DNA of 64,000 bases from Dendrolimus kikuchii (GCA_019925095.2 CM034411.1:1833001-1897000), one strand, 5' to 3'; positions 1 through 58,135 are shown, numbered from the stretch's first letter. Translations and numbers: made by a program. The notes: generated from the letters alone by a model not told the origin.

Positions 1-254
1 GGCGTATCTCCAAGTACTGTTCGCAGCTTCGATAAGTTTGCACATGTGAAGCTCGTCATTTCTTTACTTGTTCTGTTATAATCTTTTTGTTGGTTATTAA
101 GTCTTTTTTACTAGTTTTTGTTTGTTATCTTGTCATCTTTACATATAATAAAATTGTAAAGGTCAAATTTCTGTACAATGAAAAATATGCTAAAAACCGA
201 GTCAGGGGGATGTAAGAAGTGAAATAGAAATAATTTAGATATTTTTCAAATTTT

Positions 255-455
255 TGTTTCTCTGTTTGTCTGTCTGTTTGTACCGGCTACTCTCCGAAAC
301 GACTAGACCGATCTAAATGATATTTCGTATGGTGGTAGCTTATATCCCTGGTCAACATATAGGATACGTTTGATCCCAAAAAATTAATGAGTTCCCGTGG
401 GATAGTTAAAAACCGCACCACGCGAAAAAAGTCGCGGGCATCAGCTAGTTATTAC
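255..455 (+). mobile_element. RTE-type repeat tail
   Basis: Contains tttgtctgtctgtttgtacc, gaaacgactagaccgatcta and cgcgggcatcagctagttat, the typical body and end of a lepidopteran RTE-derived repeat. The rest of 1-1138 shows no channel exon. Confidence 0.6.
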
Positions 456-1138
456 ATATTCATTTATTTTTTGCGATTTATGTCCTATTTTTACTATCCT
501 TTACAAATATATTATTTATTTATTCATTTCAAAAAATTAAGTAAAAGAAATATTACAAAACCTTAATTTTTGACCTTTATTGAGTTATTTCATAAATTAG
601 CATTAGAAGCGAACAATACAATTAGAGGAACAAATTAAATTTAATGATCGTCATCATATTGGTATATTTAGATTTTTTGCAATCAGTAGGTACTTGACAC
701 GGTCGACTGCACATCTGGCATTCGTCTACTTGGCTTGGTCGGGTAGTAAAACGTTTAAGGTATTAGGGGAGCCCAACAAAGAAAAAGCGACCAGCCTCTT
801 CTCTCAACTTCGGAATTAAAAGCCTACCTAAATTTATGAAAAAATTTCTATGATTTGCCTGTTTATATAGCCCTTACTTCTCTTAAAAGCTTAACAATAT
901 ATAAAGTCTAACGTATTGTATGATCATCGTATTCTATATTTTCTGATGGTAGGTATTATAAAATTTATATTTTAGATAGAAAGAGAACGTATATATTTTT
1001 ACAATACCTTCTTGACAAAATAGCCTTATCGTTAAAAGCGATCTCTTCCAGCCTACCTAATTTAGAAAATTCTAACTAATCTAATGATGTTGGTAGAGCA
1101 GAAAATGAGACAGATATTATATTATATTATATTTTCAG

Positions 1139-45792
<44,654 letters not shown>

Positions 45793-46937
45793 CACCAGCT
45801 GCCACTGCTCGAGCGCACCGCACCACTCGCCGCAGGAAACGGAGACCAGTGCTCGTGTAACTACCAGGCGAATATTAGGATATGCTTGTCGTTTCTTTCC
45901 TAATTGAGGGTTGATTTTGAGAGTTCTACCAATGTTTTGTTCGTTTGTTACACCCTGACTTGCTTTGGGTATACCCGAAACATAGTCGGCCATATGACTA
46001 CCGATCGTCGTATCAATGCAACGACGACGATCATTGTAACCAAAACTGTGAAAGAAATTAAATTCTAATTTTCGTAGTTTTTATTCAAATTATGGCAACA
46101 TTTTAATAGACGACTTGTATACCAATATTTACCATAATAAACAATCCATTAGTTTTAAAATATCTTTGCTGTTTAGGAGCTAATAAATGATTTGGCAACA
46201 AAGATAAAATATATGATACAATATTTTTTTTTTGTTCTTCATACTTCTGTGGCTCAAAAAGTTAAAGTACCTACGCCTCCTATAAAGAAAAAAAAATAAC
46301 ACAACACTGCCACTTAAAAATAATTGGTAGAATTCTCAAAAAATTTGAAGGCTGCTCAATATATTAAATTTTAATTTAAATTCGACCAGTCGTAACAAGA
46401 TTAGGGTACATTGTGTACTTATTACTTATTCCTGTGACTAACACAGTTTCAAGTGAGATTCGATTAGCCCTAGCATATTGGTTTGATAGGAGTTAAAGGG
46501 TCATTTTAATCTTTAACATGTCGTATAACAAATCTGTTAACTCCAAAACAGATGTTTCAATAGACAAACTAAAATATAATATTTAAACTTTGCTACCACA
46601 TTCGTAGTGAGTAGTAGCAAATGATTACTCGAACACGATTTAGAACTAAAAAAAACACTTTCAGCTAAAATTATTTAGAACAAAATGTGTGGTAGTAGTT
46701 TTTGCAAGATAAAGTTTTTTTTGTTACCCTCTTTTTTAGAGTTTTGGTGGCATATGACAGAAACTATCACTACGTCAGCAATATAAAGATTGGCGATATT
46801 TAAAATAATATTCTACTTACTTGTAGTAATATTTACTACCAATCGCTCAATACTGGTAATAGATTATTGGTAGTAACTATTGGTTATTACCAATAATAAT
46901 TGTGTACCAGTCGTTATTATTTTACTACCAATATTAT
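45793..46937. other. Probable 3' UTR and intergenic sequence
   Basis: AT-rich, with the two AATAAA candidates noted for exon 34. Toward 46800-46937 it becomes a degenerate array of taccaataata-like units on both strands. Confidence 0.5.
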
Positions 46938-47382
46938 CCGCAAGAGTTAACTTGAGACCTGAGCGGAATGCGCGCTCCCCTCCCGACCCCCGCCTTCTTA
47001 CTGCTGTGAGGTAAAAGGGTACGCACCTTGCACAAATTTGTCGTATCCTTCGATAGCTATGAGCAAGCACCAGTAGAAACACTCTCACATCTTCTAAGTT
47101 TAATATATATAAGTTTTATACACGTCGCGGCGCGGTTGGATTGATTTTGAGATTTTATTTTTAAATATTTTTGAGTAGAAACTTTTAGTACGTGTACGTG
47201 CGTAGCGAGCGGATTTGGCAACGTCTCGTTTTTTTTGCGGGAAGAGGGAAGAGGGGGAGATTTTGGGTATGGAATGGGAAGGAATGAACGAATGGAATGA
47301 ATGGCGCGTACACTGCTCTCGCCATCGACGCGTCAGTACCCCGCGCTTACATCCAAGCGAAGTCTCAAGTTAACTCTTGCGG
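46938..47382. mobile_element. TIR element with perfect 21-bp ends
   Basis: Left end starts CCGCAAGAGTTAACTTGAG, and its exact complement closes at 47382. The interior has a GC-rich left part, a GC-poor centre and no ORF with recognisable motifs. It interrupts the taccaataata-like array, which resumes at about 47383-47460. Confidence 0.85.
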
Positions 47383-47856
47383 GTTGTAATAATTTACTAT
47401 CAGCCGCTACCGGTTACTACCAATAATAATTTACTACCAGTCGCTACTGGATAGTAATTATTACTATTGTAGCGACAATATTTTTGCAGAAAAGGAGTTA
47501 ACAGATGAAATAGAACGGGAAAAATAAGTCTAGTTACCTTAGTCAGATGACAGAATTTGATACTTATAAGTATTACCAATTATTAAAGAATGTCGTGTGT
47601 CCCTTTACTATAAATTTATAAAAAATCTAGAGTTCTAAGAGAGAGTTAAATTAAACTCGAACAATAAATAGTTAGTTGTAATTTTACTATAATTTGAAAT
47701 TATAGGTTTTAGATTTAGGAATTTCAATGGTTTGTCCAAAGTATTGTTGTGAATGTTTGGGCTGTGTAAAATGGATTTAATTTATATGCAGTAGTGAAAG
47801 TCACTTCAGTTAGTTTAAATATAAATGATAAAGTTATAGATTATGTAGCAGATCAC

Positions 47857-47985
47857 TGCCAGCCGAAAGCGTGCTCAGCAGGCTGGCTGCATTCCCACGC
47901 TGTATGGAAATGCTAATTCGCTGGGCAAAATATCAGCCAGCCTTCTGATCACCTAGTAAGTCGCAGGGCGAGCCAGCGAAATAAG
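47857..47985 (-). mobile_element. Non-LTR retroelement ORF tail, fragment
   Basis: Minus-strand frame reads GDQKAG, a stop, then YFAQRISISIQRGNAASLLS, the same tail segment as at 12350-12660 with an in-frame stop. Confidence 0.65.
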
Positions 47986-49741
47986 ATGTATATCTATGGA
48001 GCACAATTAACAAACAAACTAGTAATACTTGAACAGTTTACTGTCTATTTTTATGATGCAAGAATTTATTATACGATTTATTTTACACTGTCATTTAACT
48101 ATTGCGCCATAGGGGCAACAGGACGAACCACTGAACTTGAAGTGATTTGTCGGGGACGAAGATTGAATTAGATATTTATACAAACAATAGGGTTACCAAC
48201 ATGTTCCAGCTTCCAATGATTCTAAGGAAATAAAATATTAATTATTTTGTCTGTGAGACTTGAGTCCCACACAGAGTTGCAGTTTATTAAGCTGTAACTA
48301 TTTTAGGCGAAAAATAATACATTAGTTTGAGTCAATTGCAATTTTATGTATTTTCTAATACAGTGACAGAAGGAATAAAAATTAAGTCAAAGTCAATACT
48401 TGAATACTTTTCCACAAGTCGCCAGTGCTTTGATTATAAGAAAACATATGTTTTAACATTGTGCTTAAAACTTCAACAAGTATCAAAGATCGTACAAATA
48501 TCTTTAAAGAAACTCTTTGATAATGGACACCACGGCCCCGTGTTTCAATCCTAAGCGGCACAAATATTTAACCTCTTCTTGAGGATCCATATTTTGTTGT
48601 TTGTTGTTTGACATCTTCAATTAAAGCGGCGGCGTTGCCAGCCCTCGACTCCGCCAACGAGTAAGTTAGTAAATCACAACTTTAATTACTTAAACTGAAA
48701 AAAAAACACCTACTACCTAAAACGTTTGAAAGTCTGCTGGTGTTTTTCTATACTAAGACGCAAGAAAATGATGACTTGTGGCTAGAATTAACCATACGTC
48801 CGGATTTTTCAGTTCAGGTTTTTGTTCATCATGCGGCGGGAATGCCAAGCCGTCCGGAATTTCCACAAATCGATAAAGAAATAAATATAAATAGAAATAA
48901 ACTTAATATTTTTGTTAATAAAAAACCAGTGTTACATACATTATTGTGAGCGGCAAGGGAAAGAGAATTGCATCGGTTCGCGTTCATTTAAATACACACA
49001 GTGTGGAGTGTACCTACGCGCACAAGAAAGTTCTAGGGTTAGCTTCGATTTTTTTTTCAAATAATGAAATTAACTGAAATTCAAAGAAAGGCCAGAATAA
49101 ATTCAGGATTTTGGAGGTAATCTTTTAAATCCTGAATTTATTCCGGAGTTTTGATTTTTTTGATCTGGTAACCCTAGCTAGGACGCCCTTTAGAAATGTA
49201 GGAAAGGGAACTTTTTACAATCACATTTTTACCGGCCTGTTGTCATTTTTAAGTAGAATTCTTCTCTTATGATGCTATCCCACCTGGGTATGTATCAGAA
49301 TGAGCTTTTGTCCGATTATGAATTATATGTATAATGTGTAAAATCTTTTTACACAGCCCTACCAAACGAACTGCCTTATATCTTGTAAATAAAATAAGGC
49401 AAACATTTATGAATGGTCAGTTTAAAACATTTCAGTATAATAGTCGGCAAATAACTTGAGCACAATACGCGCATTTACTGCTGTAAACAATCACGTAAGT
49501 CTGGGCAGTCTTGCTCCTCGCCCATTGGTCGCAACTACGCGCCCATACCCCACTAAGGCTGAGGCTTCATTAGTGCGTTGCGTTACGTCGTCGCAACAGA
49601 TCAACGCATTGTATGCCACACTTGCATTGCAACGCGTACGAAATCTCAGCATCTCAGTGTGGAGTATGGATTTCAGTAGTCATGGGAAAAATCACTCACC
49701 AAGAAGAAAAGAGTGATATATATCTTTTTGATACAAAGATC
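47986..49741. other. Intergenic, no recognisable gene
   Basis: Several short open frames without motifs. 49480-49700 is a moderately GC-rich, CpG-containing stretch I cannot classify. Confidence 0.5.
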
Positions 49742-49965
49742 GACAGCCTCTTTGGTTGAGCGGGCTAAGCCTTTGCCGGCGTACCTCACTGCAACGCAGA
49801 GGTTCCGGGTTCGATTCCTGGTATAGTAAATTTCGGAAATGTATTTTCTCCGTTATTTACTATGGTCTGGGTGTCTGGGATCGGCCCCAGAGTAGTCCGT
49901 TGTATATAACCCATAACACAAGCGTGTAACTTGCTTAATTTGGGGATATACAATGTGTGTGTTTG
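49742..49965 (+). mobile_element. tRNA-derived SINE
   Basis: Starts with an A-box-like TGGTTGAGCGGGC and a B box GGTTCGATTCC, about 55 bp apart. A tRNA-unrelated body follows (tatggtctgggtgtctggga, then tgtatataacccataacaca) and ends near ggggatatacaatgtgtgtg. An internal RNA polymerase III promoter is implied. It does not fold as a complete tRNA. Confidence 0.75.
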
Positions 49966-51245
49966 TCTGCCGATTATTATTAACTTAGAAGTGATATTTG
50001 GCTGATATATATCACTCTTTTATATCTTTAACTCTTTATCCTTACAGTGAATAGTGTCAGTGTCAATTGCGGACAATATGAGTTATTATCTGTGAGTGAT
50101 ATACTGAATACTGATAAATTGATATGAATAAAATATAAACAAATAGAGTGAAAAATATAATAACATTAATTACATTAAAACAAAATTACACCATAAAACT
50201 ATAGTGTTACGATTAATTTTGGCTTGCTATTATTTTCGGTTTCCTCGTTCACTTACTACGCATGCGCAGTGCGCGGGCTAATCATTCTTTCTCTTTTCTT
50301 TCTAGTCTAGTTTCTTCTCATTCGGATCTATAGCATCGCGTGGAACAAGAATGAACTAAAAAGTTAAAGATATAAAGACTCATTTTGAACGCACGTGATA
50401 TACAGATCTAATCACTCTTCACGTCGGATGTATATCTTTTGAGTTAATCACTCAGGAGTTACACACCGCTAGATTTCAGTCGATTTTAGACAATGGATCG
50501 GAACGAACGTATTCTATGTCGCTTTTATTACGTCACCACCAAAACAAACGTAGAAGCAATAAGATTCTGGATAACTCCTTTGATTGCATTGTCGCACCGG
50601 CGCGGCGCGGAGCACCGAGAATTCAGCGCATCACCCTCCTCTGCTTATTTTCTCGTCCGTTGACCCGAAACTTCGAGTGCCAGGACGCAACGCGCAATGT
50701 GGCATGTCACTAAAAATATTTTTAAAACGCCGCAGCGTTGACGTTGCGACGACGCGACGCAACGCACTGTGTCCAATTTCTTCGCCCGCTATTATACTTG
50801 TATACCTACTACAGACAGTACTAAATTTTTAAGCGTAAATTAACGTATATATTGCCCTTTTAAAAAATGATTTAAAAAATAATTTTAAATTAGTTAAGAT
50901 TTTCGACTTAGATTATTGTAAATTTTATTACAGTCAGTATTACCTAAGTAGTATGTGAAGTTATTTTTAAGAATAACTTATTATAATTACCTTTAAAAGA
51001 ACTATCTGTTTCATCAAATGACAATACAGTGTATAGACTAACTTACAATACCCATTTTGCGGGTATGAAACAATTTTTCAGTAGTTTACAAAATATAGCT
51101 GTTTTTATAATACCTTCAAAACGTCCTACATCGTTACTTATAGGAAATTAATAACAAATACACTAAAATGCTAAAATCTTACAGGCTTCTTTAGATTGTA
51201 TAATTTATATTTTATCTGTAGCCTGTTTAATTTTATATTTCTTTT
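49966..51245. other. Intergenic, no recognisable gene
   Basis: AT-rich, with a CpG-rich patch at 50580-50780 (gacgttgcgacgacgcgacg) whose open frames carry no motif. Confidence 0.5.
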
Positions 51246-51509
51246 GAGTTTTTGGCGGGAACCGAAACGGGACGTTGTGCTGTGCAGTTTTATTTTCTAA
51301 AAATGTGTAAAATTACTTTAAAATGAACAATAGTTGTAGGATATTGATAGTTTTTGAGTAGTCATTATGTGTTTTTGCGAGAAATGTGAACTATATATAG
51401 CCAAATGTGGCCTTTCGAGTTTACACAAGAACTCCGTTGAATGACGTTGATTGTAGCCTACAATACACATGCGCCTGGCTTAAAGGCCTAGTTTCCAAGC
51501 CATAAACAT
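51246..51509 (-). repeat. Unclassified repeat family B, copy 2
   Basis: Full-length inverted copy, from tttttggcgggaaccgaaac to tttccaagccataaacat, of the repeat at 13186-13452. Confidence 0.8.
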
Positions 51510-52611
51510 AAAAAAAATATGTTTCTTTCGTTTCTTGTAAAATTCGTAACTATGATATCTTAGTTATTACAGCTCGCTTTTTTGAAGGTAAGTGTACGTC
51601 AGCATTGTATAAGTTGGCTACCTGACAGACATATAATGATTTTATAACATATTTCGGCACGGCTTTGATTTTTGATACATTAATTATCTCATTAAAAGAC
51701 AGTAGGGCAATGTAGTTGATTTTATAAACTGGTAACTTCAGAATTAAAAATTCAGAGTTATAAGGAATTTGCCCTGAACTTCAGAGAATTTATAAAAATA
51801 AGTAAAATCAGTTTTAAATGAATTTCACAGTTCACTAACAGTTGCTGCGGCTTTGTTTACATAATTTTATTAATCCAGCTGAAATCACGGATATATAACG
51901 TGTTATATCTCTTAATTCAGATAGATTCATATCCAAGACCGTAAAGAGGGGAGCACAAACAATCCAATTCTTTTCACATTAAATCTGATATAACACGGCT
52001 CAACCAAATTGAATCAATTCGGTTGAAAGGTGTCTAACAGGAATAATATAATACATTTAGTGATACAATTATTATGTTCACATGGCTCACTTTGGTTGCT
52101 TCATCCAAATTTAAATACAGAAGTGAATCGTGTAATATCAGCATTAAGATATTCATAATCTGTTTTATTACCTAGTCATTTTAATATTGTCATGTTATTT
52201 TTCGGTTAAGAATATTATGGCTTTTCTTCCTTGTCTTTATTGTAAGAACTGTTTAGTTTAGTTTGATTAAACCCTACTTAAGATACATTTAAATATAAAA
52301 GTTACTTTTTCAATGTTTGTGTTTCTTCTTCGGGGCATTAAGAATGAATCAATTACTTTAGTTCATTTTAATGTTCCTATATCTTACAGATCGGTCACTG
52401 GCTTTACTATCGGTTAAAATTTGTCATAAACTCCATACAAATAATGCCAAAATTCACCCGATGGTAAGACAAGTGAATGAATAGTAAGATATAAGAACTG
52501 GCCATCCGACAGTCTTGTGTAGTTCATGAACATTGAACTATTAAAAACCGTGATTCGATTGCCATTAAAGACGATAGATAAGGATGTTACTATTAAGGTG
52601 AACTAGTTCAG
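51510..52611. other. Intergenic, no recognisable feature
   Basis: AT-rich sequence leading into the minisatellite. I see nothing I can name. Confidence 0.5.
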
Positions 52612-54024
52612 TGACCGAATTGTGCTAAAAAGGAGCGCTCACTTGGATGACCGGATTGTGCTAGAAAGGAGCGCTCACTTGGATGACCGAATTGTGCTAG
52701 AAAAGAGCGCTCACTTGGATGACCGAATTGTGCTAGAAAGTAGCGCTCACTTGGATGACCGAATTGTGCTAGAAAGGAGCGCTCACTTGGATGACCGAAT
52801 TGTGCTAGAAAGGAGCGCTCACTTGGATGCCCGAATTGTACTAAAAAGGAGCGCTCACTTGGATGACCGAATTGTGCTAGAAAGGAGCACTCGCTTGGAT
52901 GACAGAGTTGTGTTAAAAAGGAGCGCTCACTTGGATGACCGAATTGTACTAAAAAGGAGCGCTCACTTGGATGACCGAATTGTGCTAGAAAGGAGCGCTC
53001 ACTTGGATGACCGAATTGTGCTAGAAAAGAGCGCTCACTTGGATGACCGAATTGTGCTAGAAAGTAGCGCTCACTTGGATGACCGAATTGTGCTAGAAAG
53101 GAGCGCTCACTTGGATGACCGAATTGTGCTAGAAAGGAGCGCTCACTTGGATGCCCGAATTGTACTAAAAAGGAGCGCTCACTTGGATGACCGAATTGTG
53201 CTAGAAAGGAGCACTCGCTTGGATGACAGAGTTGTGTTAAAAAGGAGCGCTCACTTGGATGACCGAATTGTACTAAAAAGGAGCGCTCACTTAGATGACC
53301 GAATTGTGCTAGAAAGAAGCGCTCTTTTGGATGACCGAATTGTGCTAGAAAGGAGCGCTCACTTGGATGACCGAATTGTGCTAGAAAGTAGCGCTCACTT
53401 GGATGACCGAATTGTGCTAGAAAGGAGCGCTCACTTGGATGACCGAATTGTGCTAGAAAGGAGCGCTCACTTGGATAACCGAATTGTGTTAGAAAGGAGC
53501 GCTCACTTGGATGACCGAATTGTACTAGAAAGGAGCGCTCACTTGGATGACCGAATTGTACTAAAAAGGAGCGCTCACTTGGATGACCGAATTGTGCTAG
53601 AAAGAAGCGCTCTTTTGGATGACCGAATTGTGCTAGAAAGGAGCGCTCACTTGGATGACCGAATTGTGCTAGAAAAGAGCGCTCACTTGGATGACCGAAT
53701 TGTGCTAGAAAGGAGCGCTCACTTGGATGACCGAATTGTGCTAGAAAGGAGCGCTCACTTGGATGACCGAATTGTGCTAGAAAGGAGCGCTCACTTGGAT
53801 AACCGAATTGTGTTAGAAAGGAGCGCTCACTTGGATGACCGAATTGTACTAGAAAGGAGCGCTCACTTGGATGACCGAATTGTACTAGAAAAGAGCGCTC
53901 ACTTGGATAACCGAATTGTGTTAGAAAGAAGCGCTCACTTGGATGACCAAATTGTTTTAGAAAGGAGCGCTCACTTGGATGACCGAATTGTGCTAGAAAG
54001 TAGCGCTCACGTCGATGACCGAAT
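52612..54024. repeat. 36-bp minisatellite, ~39 units with higher-order structure
   Basis: The unit is cgctcacttggatgaccgaa followed by ttgtgctagaaaggag. No unit has an indel. Because 36 is divisible by three and the unit lacks stops, the array is open for 482 codons on the plus strand (repeat ERSAHLDDRIVL) and 494 on the minus strand (repeat FGHPSERSFLAQ). Units 1-9 and 10-18 carry the same ordered variants (period 324 bp), showing block duplication. No promoter, splice context or related protein is recognised, so I annotate it as satellite DNA. Confidence 0.93.
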
Positions 54025-54310
54025 AATACCAATACTGCATAACTCAAGCAATAAACTGATTCATAGATAAACATTGTCACACATACGCACAATTATACAA
54101 TTTCTATACAATTGATGTTTCTATATGAATCTGGTTTGTGCTGAGTCATACGTGTGTAAACTTGAATTTTATTACAGAAAAATACGCTACAGTTATACAA
54201 ATTTCAAAATTTATTTTAAATTCTAAAACGTCTTAAGGAATTTCAGTGCGAATGCAATAAGGATATTGATTTCAAAATGCTGATATTAAACAGTTCTTTT
54301 TCAACTTTCC

Positions 54311-54472
54311 ACCACATTTGACTATACAGTTCACATTTCTCACAAAAACACATAATTACTACTCAAAAACTATCATTAACCTACAACTATTGTTCATTTT
54401 AGAGTAATTTTACACATTTTTAGAAAATAAAACTGCACAGCACATCTCCTTTCAGTTCCTGCCAAAAACTCT
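54311..54472 (+). repeat. Unclassified repeat family B, copy 3 (5'-truncated)
   Basis: Contains tttgactatacagttcacat through ttcctgccaaaaactct, the last 60 percent of the family B unit. Confidence 0.75.
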
Positions 54473-54639
54473 ATTTTCAACACAGAGGTGGTAGTTCTTA
54501 CCTCTACCTTCCATAACAAATATGCAGGTGAGATTTTTTTTTCAAAATTTGTAACCTATGGAACTAGCACCGCGTTCTATTTGTATCTCACAACGCCCAA
54601 AATGCTCCGTCTGCTGTTCCACTAGGCGGCCGCGGTCGT

Positions 54640-54850
54640 TGTGATCGTGGCGAAAACATCACTAATGACGTCATCATTTTCGATCACACTACGACCCATG
54701 TCAAGAGGTGGGTCGAATAGCCGTTCCACTTGGGTTTACGATTGCAACGCCGGCAAACGAGTGGAACGGGATAAATCGCGGTCGTTGTAAGTCCGTAATG
54801 AACGTAGCCTATAAAGAAGCGCGCGCACCACGTCATTGATTCAATTCTGA
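54640..54850 (+). promoter_or_regulatory. Promoter-like segment, no gene attached
   Basis: A CRE-like TGACGTCA (54667-54674) lies ~140 bp before TATAAAG (54809-54815). A TCATTG/TCAATT initiator-like sequence follows ~25 bp further on, in a locally GC-rich patch. No ORF follows, so this may be a mobile-element promoter or chance. Confidence 0.2.
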
Positions 54851-55267
54851 AGATTACTACAGATTCGATGCACACTAGGCCAAATTTTCGAAATCGAAAT
54901 ATTAGATAAGTTACATGTTTTTATCTTTAATTATATTAAATTGAAAATAAAATAATTAAAATAAAATTTAGATAATGGTTTTGCAAATCTCATATACATT
55001 AAAGCCGTATATATGTTTATATTATACAATTAAGCCGAAATTAGATGTATACATTTCTGAGTTTCAATTCGTATAGAAATGAGACATAAAAAATTAAATT
55101 AATTGTCAAAAAAATTTCATAACTGAGTTTTTTAATCGCTTTTCGTTTTTTATTTTAACAAGTTCAAATTTGACATTTATTTGTTTTATTTTATTTTATT
55201 TGGGGGGCTAACAGCTATCATTAATAATAACTAAAAATAAGATAGATTTAAAGAAGCTTTTTTTTAA

Positions 55268-55529
55268 TGTTTATGGCTTGGCAACTAGGTCTTTAAGCCA
55301 GGCGCAGTTGTATTGTAGGCTACAATCCACACCATTCAACGGAGTTCTTGTGACAACTGGAAAAGCCACATTTGACTATACAGTTCACATTTATCACAAA
55401 AACACATAATTATTACTCAAAAACTATCAATATCCTACAACTATTGTTCATTTTAGAGTAATTTTACACATTTTTAGATAATAAAACCGCACAGCACAAC
55501 ATCTTCTTTCAGTTCCCGCCAAAAACTCC
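55268..55529 (+). repeat. Unclassified repeat family B, copy 4
   Basis: Full-length copy, from tttatggcttggcaactagg to gttcccgccaaaaact. Confidence 0.8.
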
Positions 55530-57822
55530 ATTTAGAGAAGCTAATAAAAAGCCTCCACAGATAAAACATATAATACATATTTTTATTTCGATTATAAACA
55601 ACAAGATTTTATATATATAACACGAATTCGTCCTTGAAAATGTTCCATAATCTAAGAAACCCCCTTTTAAATAACAGATAAGCAGTTAAAAAGTCTCATA
55701 TTTATGGAATTTTTTTAACAATTAAATTAGTTTCTTTCGAAAGCCAGAAATGAATCTTTTATTTTCGGCATTGCTACTTATCCATCTTTTTACTTTACCA
55801 TTGGTAGAAAGTGACATTACTTGGATAGTAATTTTTAGTTATTAGGCAAGTGAATGGATGGATGATATAGGAACCGGCCTAAACTTAAGGTCTCCCCTTG
55901 TAAGTGCCCTTGATAAATAAAGTGTAGTCTACTCATCATCTACTCCCGCTCATCACCAAAATCCACATTCCTCTAGTGATAAGTAAAATGACATTTGTAT
56001 TTTTTGTTCTTTATTTGAAAATTATTTAGAACCGCAACATTTATGGCGCGTATTCCAGGGATGATAATCGGTAAAATTAAAATGTCGTACGGGTCTATGA
56101 GGTGTGCTAGATTTTAAAATACTCTTCAATTCTATCAGTTTATAGTTCTATAGAATACGAACCTTTTCTGTGCACGTTCGGTTGAAAAATGATTTTAATA
56201 AAGATTTTTGTTAGCAGTTGGTGAGTTTTAATAATTAAGAATAAGTAGAAAAAAAATATTTTCTTTCTAAAATTCAATTTGTATAGTTGCTTATTGTTTA
56301 AAATTGCAGGTATAGAAGGCTACACAGTAATTGATTTTAAATGCAAAACATTATTATATGCCAGGCTATAAAGTTTGGTGCAGTATAGTCCGCACTATAG
56401 TTTGATACCATATAGCCCGGTTGACAATATTGACAGCCATATTGATCGAAACTTTACGTATTGTTTAAAAATACAATTAAAAAGAAAAATATCAACAAAC
56501 TATTTTTGTAACATCAAAAATTTACTAGTGACTAACTATTACTCTTTACAAACATGCCATAATTAAATTTTAGGTAAAGTTGTTTTTATTTTAAAAAATC
56601 TCCAACTGCTAATAATATTTTTAAAATGCTTCCGTGAACCTCATTTCAAGTGCCAATTTCTTCAAAGTAATTTCATTTAGTAAAATTAGAATTTTATATC
56701 TTAGTTCAAATTACTTAAAGTAATAATTTAAACTAATATATTAATTATATATATATTTAAATAAATATTTACCTTATTAAATAAAATTCTGTCATTTTTG
56801 CAATTACGTGGCATATTTTAAATTAGGTGAAATATCTCGGTGAATGTAAAACAAGTGTAAATAATGTATAAAAGTCGGAACATTAAAAGTCATCAATTAT
56901 AAGATTTTATATATTTCTAGCGCAGAACGCTAGACATAACTTTTAAATGCGAATCGATTGTAAATACTTGTGTATATATTGAAAAAAAAAAACAAAAATT
57001 GTAAAAGATATATTTATTCCGTCAAGCGTATCAAATTGAGACATTATTATTATTATAATATCCTATTTATTGTTTAAAAAGGAACATTGTAAAATTGTTT
57101 TCATATAAATAAAAAATTTGAAAAACTGACGTATTTTTTATTTTTTAACCAGCTGCTCACGATTTCGTCTGCTTTTGTTCGCAATATGGAGTAGTCGTCA
57201 CCAAGATTTGCCTGCTATCGGGTTGCGCACCCGACGATGATGCGTGTTATTTGTGCGGGGTCACCGGATGCTCATGACGCCAGCGTTATTAACACATAAG
57301 TAGAGAAGTTAATGCACTCCCGACCCAAACTCAAAGGGCGCGGATTCAAATCCAGCTAGAAAAAGTGTGGTATAAGGGCTTTGGCTCGCAGTTTCTAGGT
57401 TGTAGTATTAAAAGTACATTATTTCAATCTCAGATATGTTTATTCTGTGTATTTTACAGTGATAAAAACTTTATATACTTGTGGAGGTTGTAGACACCTC
57501 CGGGTCGTCAGTTTTGGATGAATAAAAATCCAGAGCACATGGATAATTAAAACTTATTTATTCCCACAGGCTGAACGGCACAGAAAACGCATTAATCTAT
57601 AATATTAAGGTTTAAGTGTTTACAACAGTTTTTGCCGAGAAGAAAGTTCTTTTTTTTGGTTAGTGATGTGATGCGCAACTAGTGTGTGCACAAAGTGCCG
57701 CCACATACTATATTTAGATACGTGTGCAGATTTTCAATTCAATGAAGTTTTAGAAATATTAAATGGCTCATGCTTAGGTACATACTACAAAATCATGCAC
57801 CGCACAGGCCCGGCTCCTGTAT
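55530..57822. other. Intergenic, no recognisable gene
   Basis: AT-rich. A more GC-rich patch at 57160-57360 has no recognised motif. Confidence 0.5.
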
Positions 57823-58135
57823 CTTTTTTTTTATTGCATGAGTTCAGCAGACAGGCAGACGGCCCACTTGACGAAAAGTGGTTACTATCGCCTATGGACA
57901 TTTGCCACACCAAAGGTGCTACAAATGCGCTGCTACTCTCTTAAGGGAGACTGGAACCTGGTCACTAATGCCGGAACACAACTCAAGGTTGTTATGGCGA
58001 CATACTCTAGACCAGGGGTGGTAGCCATCCAGTCGGGCAAACGCCCTACCACCTGGCTGTGGGTTGTTTTGTCGCCTCTTACGACAGGCCGCCCGGACGC
58101 AGGAAATTGTATTCTTTCTCCGTTCCTGCACGGAT
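57823..58135 (-). repeat. Dispersed repeat family A, copy 5 (full length)
   Basis: From atccgtgcaggaacggagaa to catgcaataaaaaaaaa on the minus strand. It is one of the most complete copies. Confidence 0.85.

Noticed and set aside
49742..49830. Functional tRNA gene
   Set aside because: A and B boxes are present, but the 3' side does not complete an acceptor stem, and a SINE-type body follows.
52612..54024. CRISPR-like array
   Set aside because: The units are directly adjacent without unique spacers, in insect-type DNA. It is a minisatellite.
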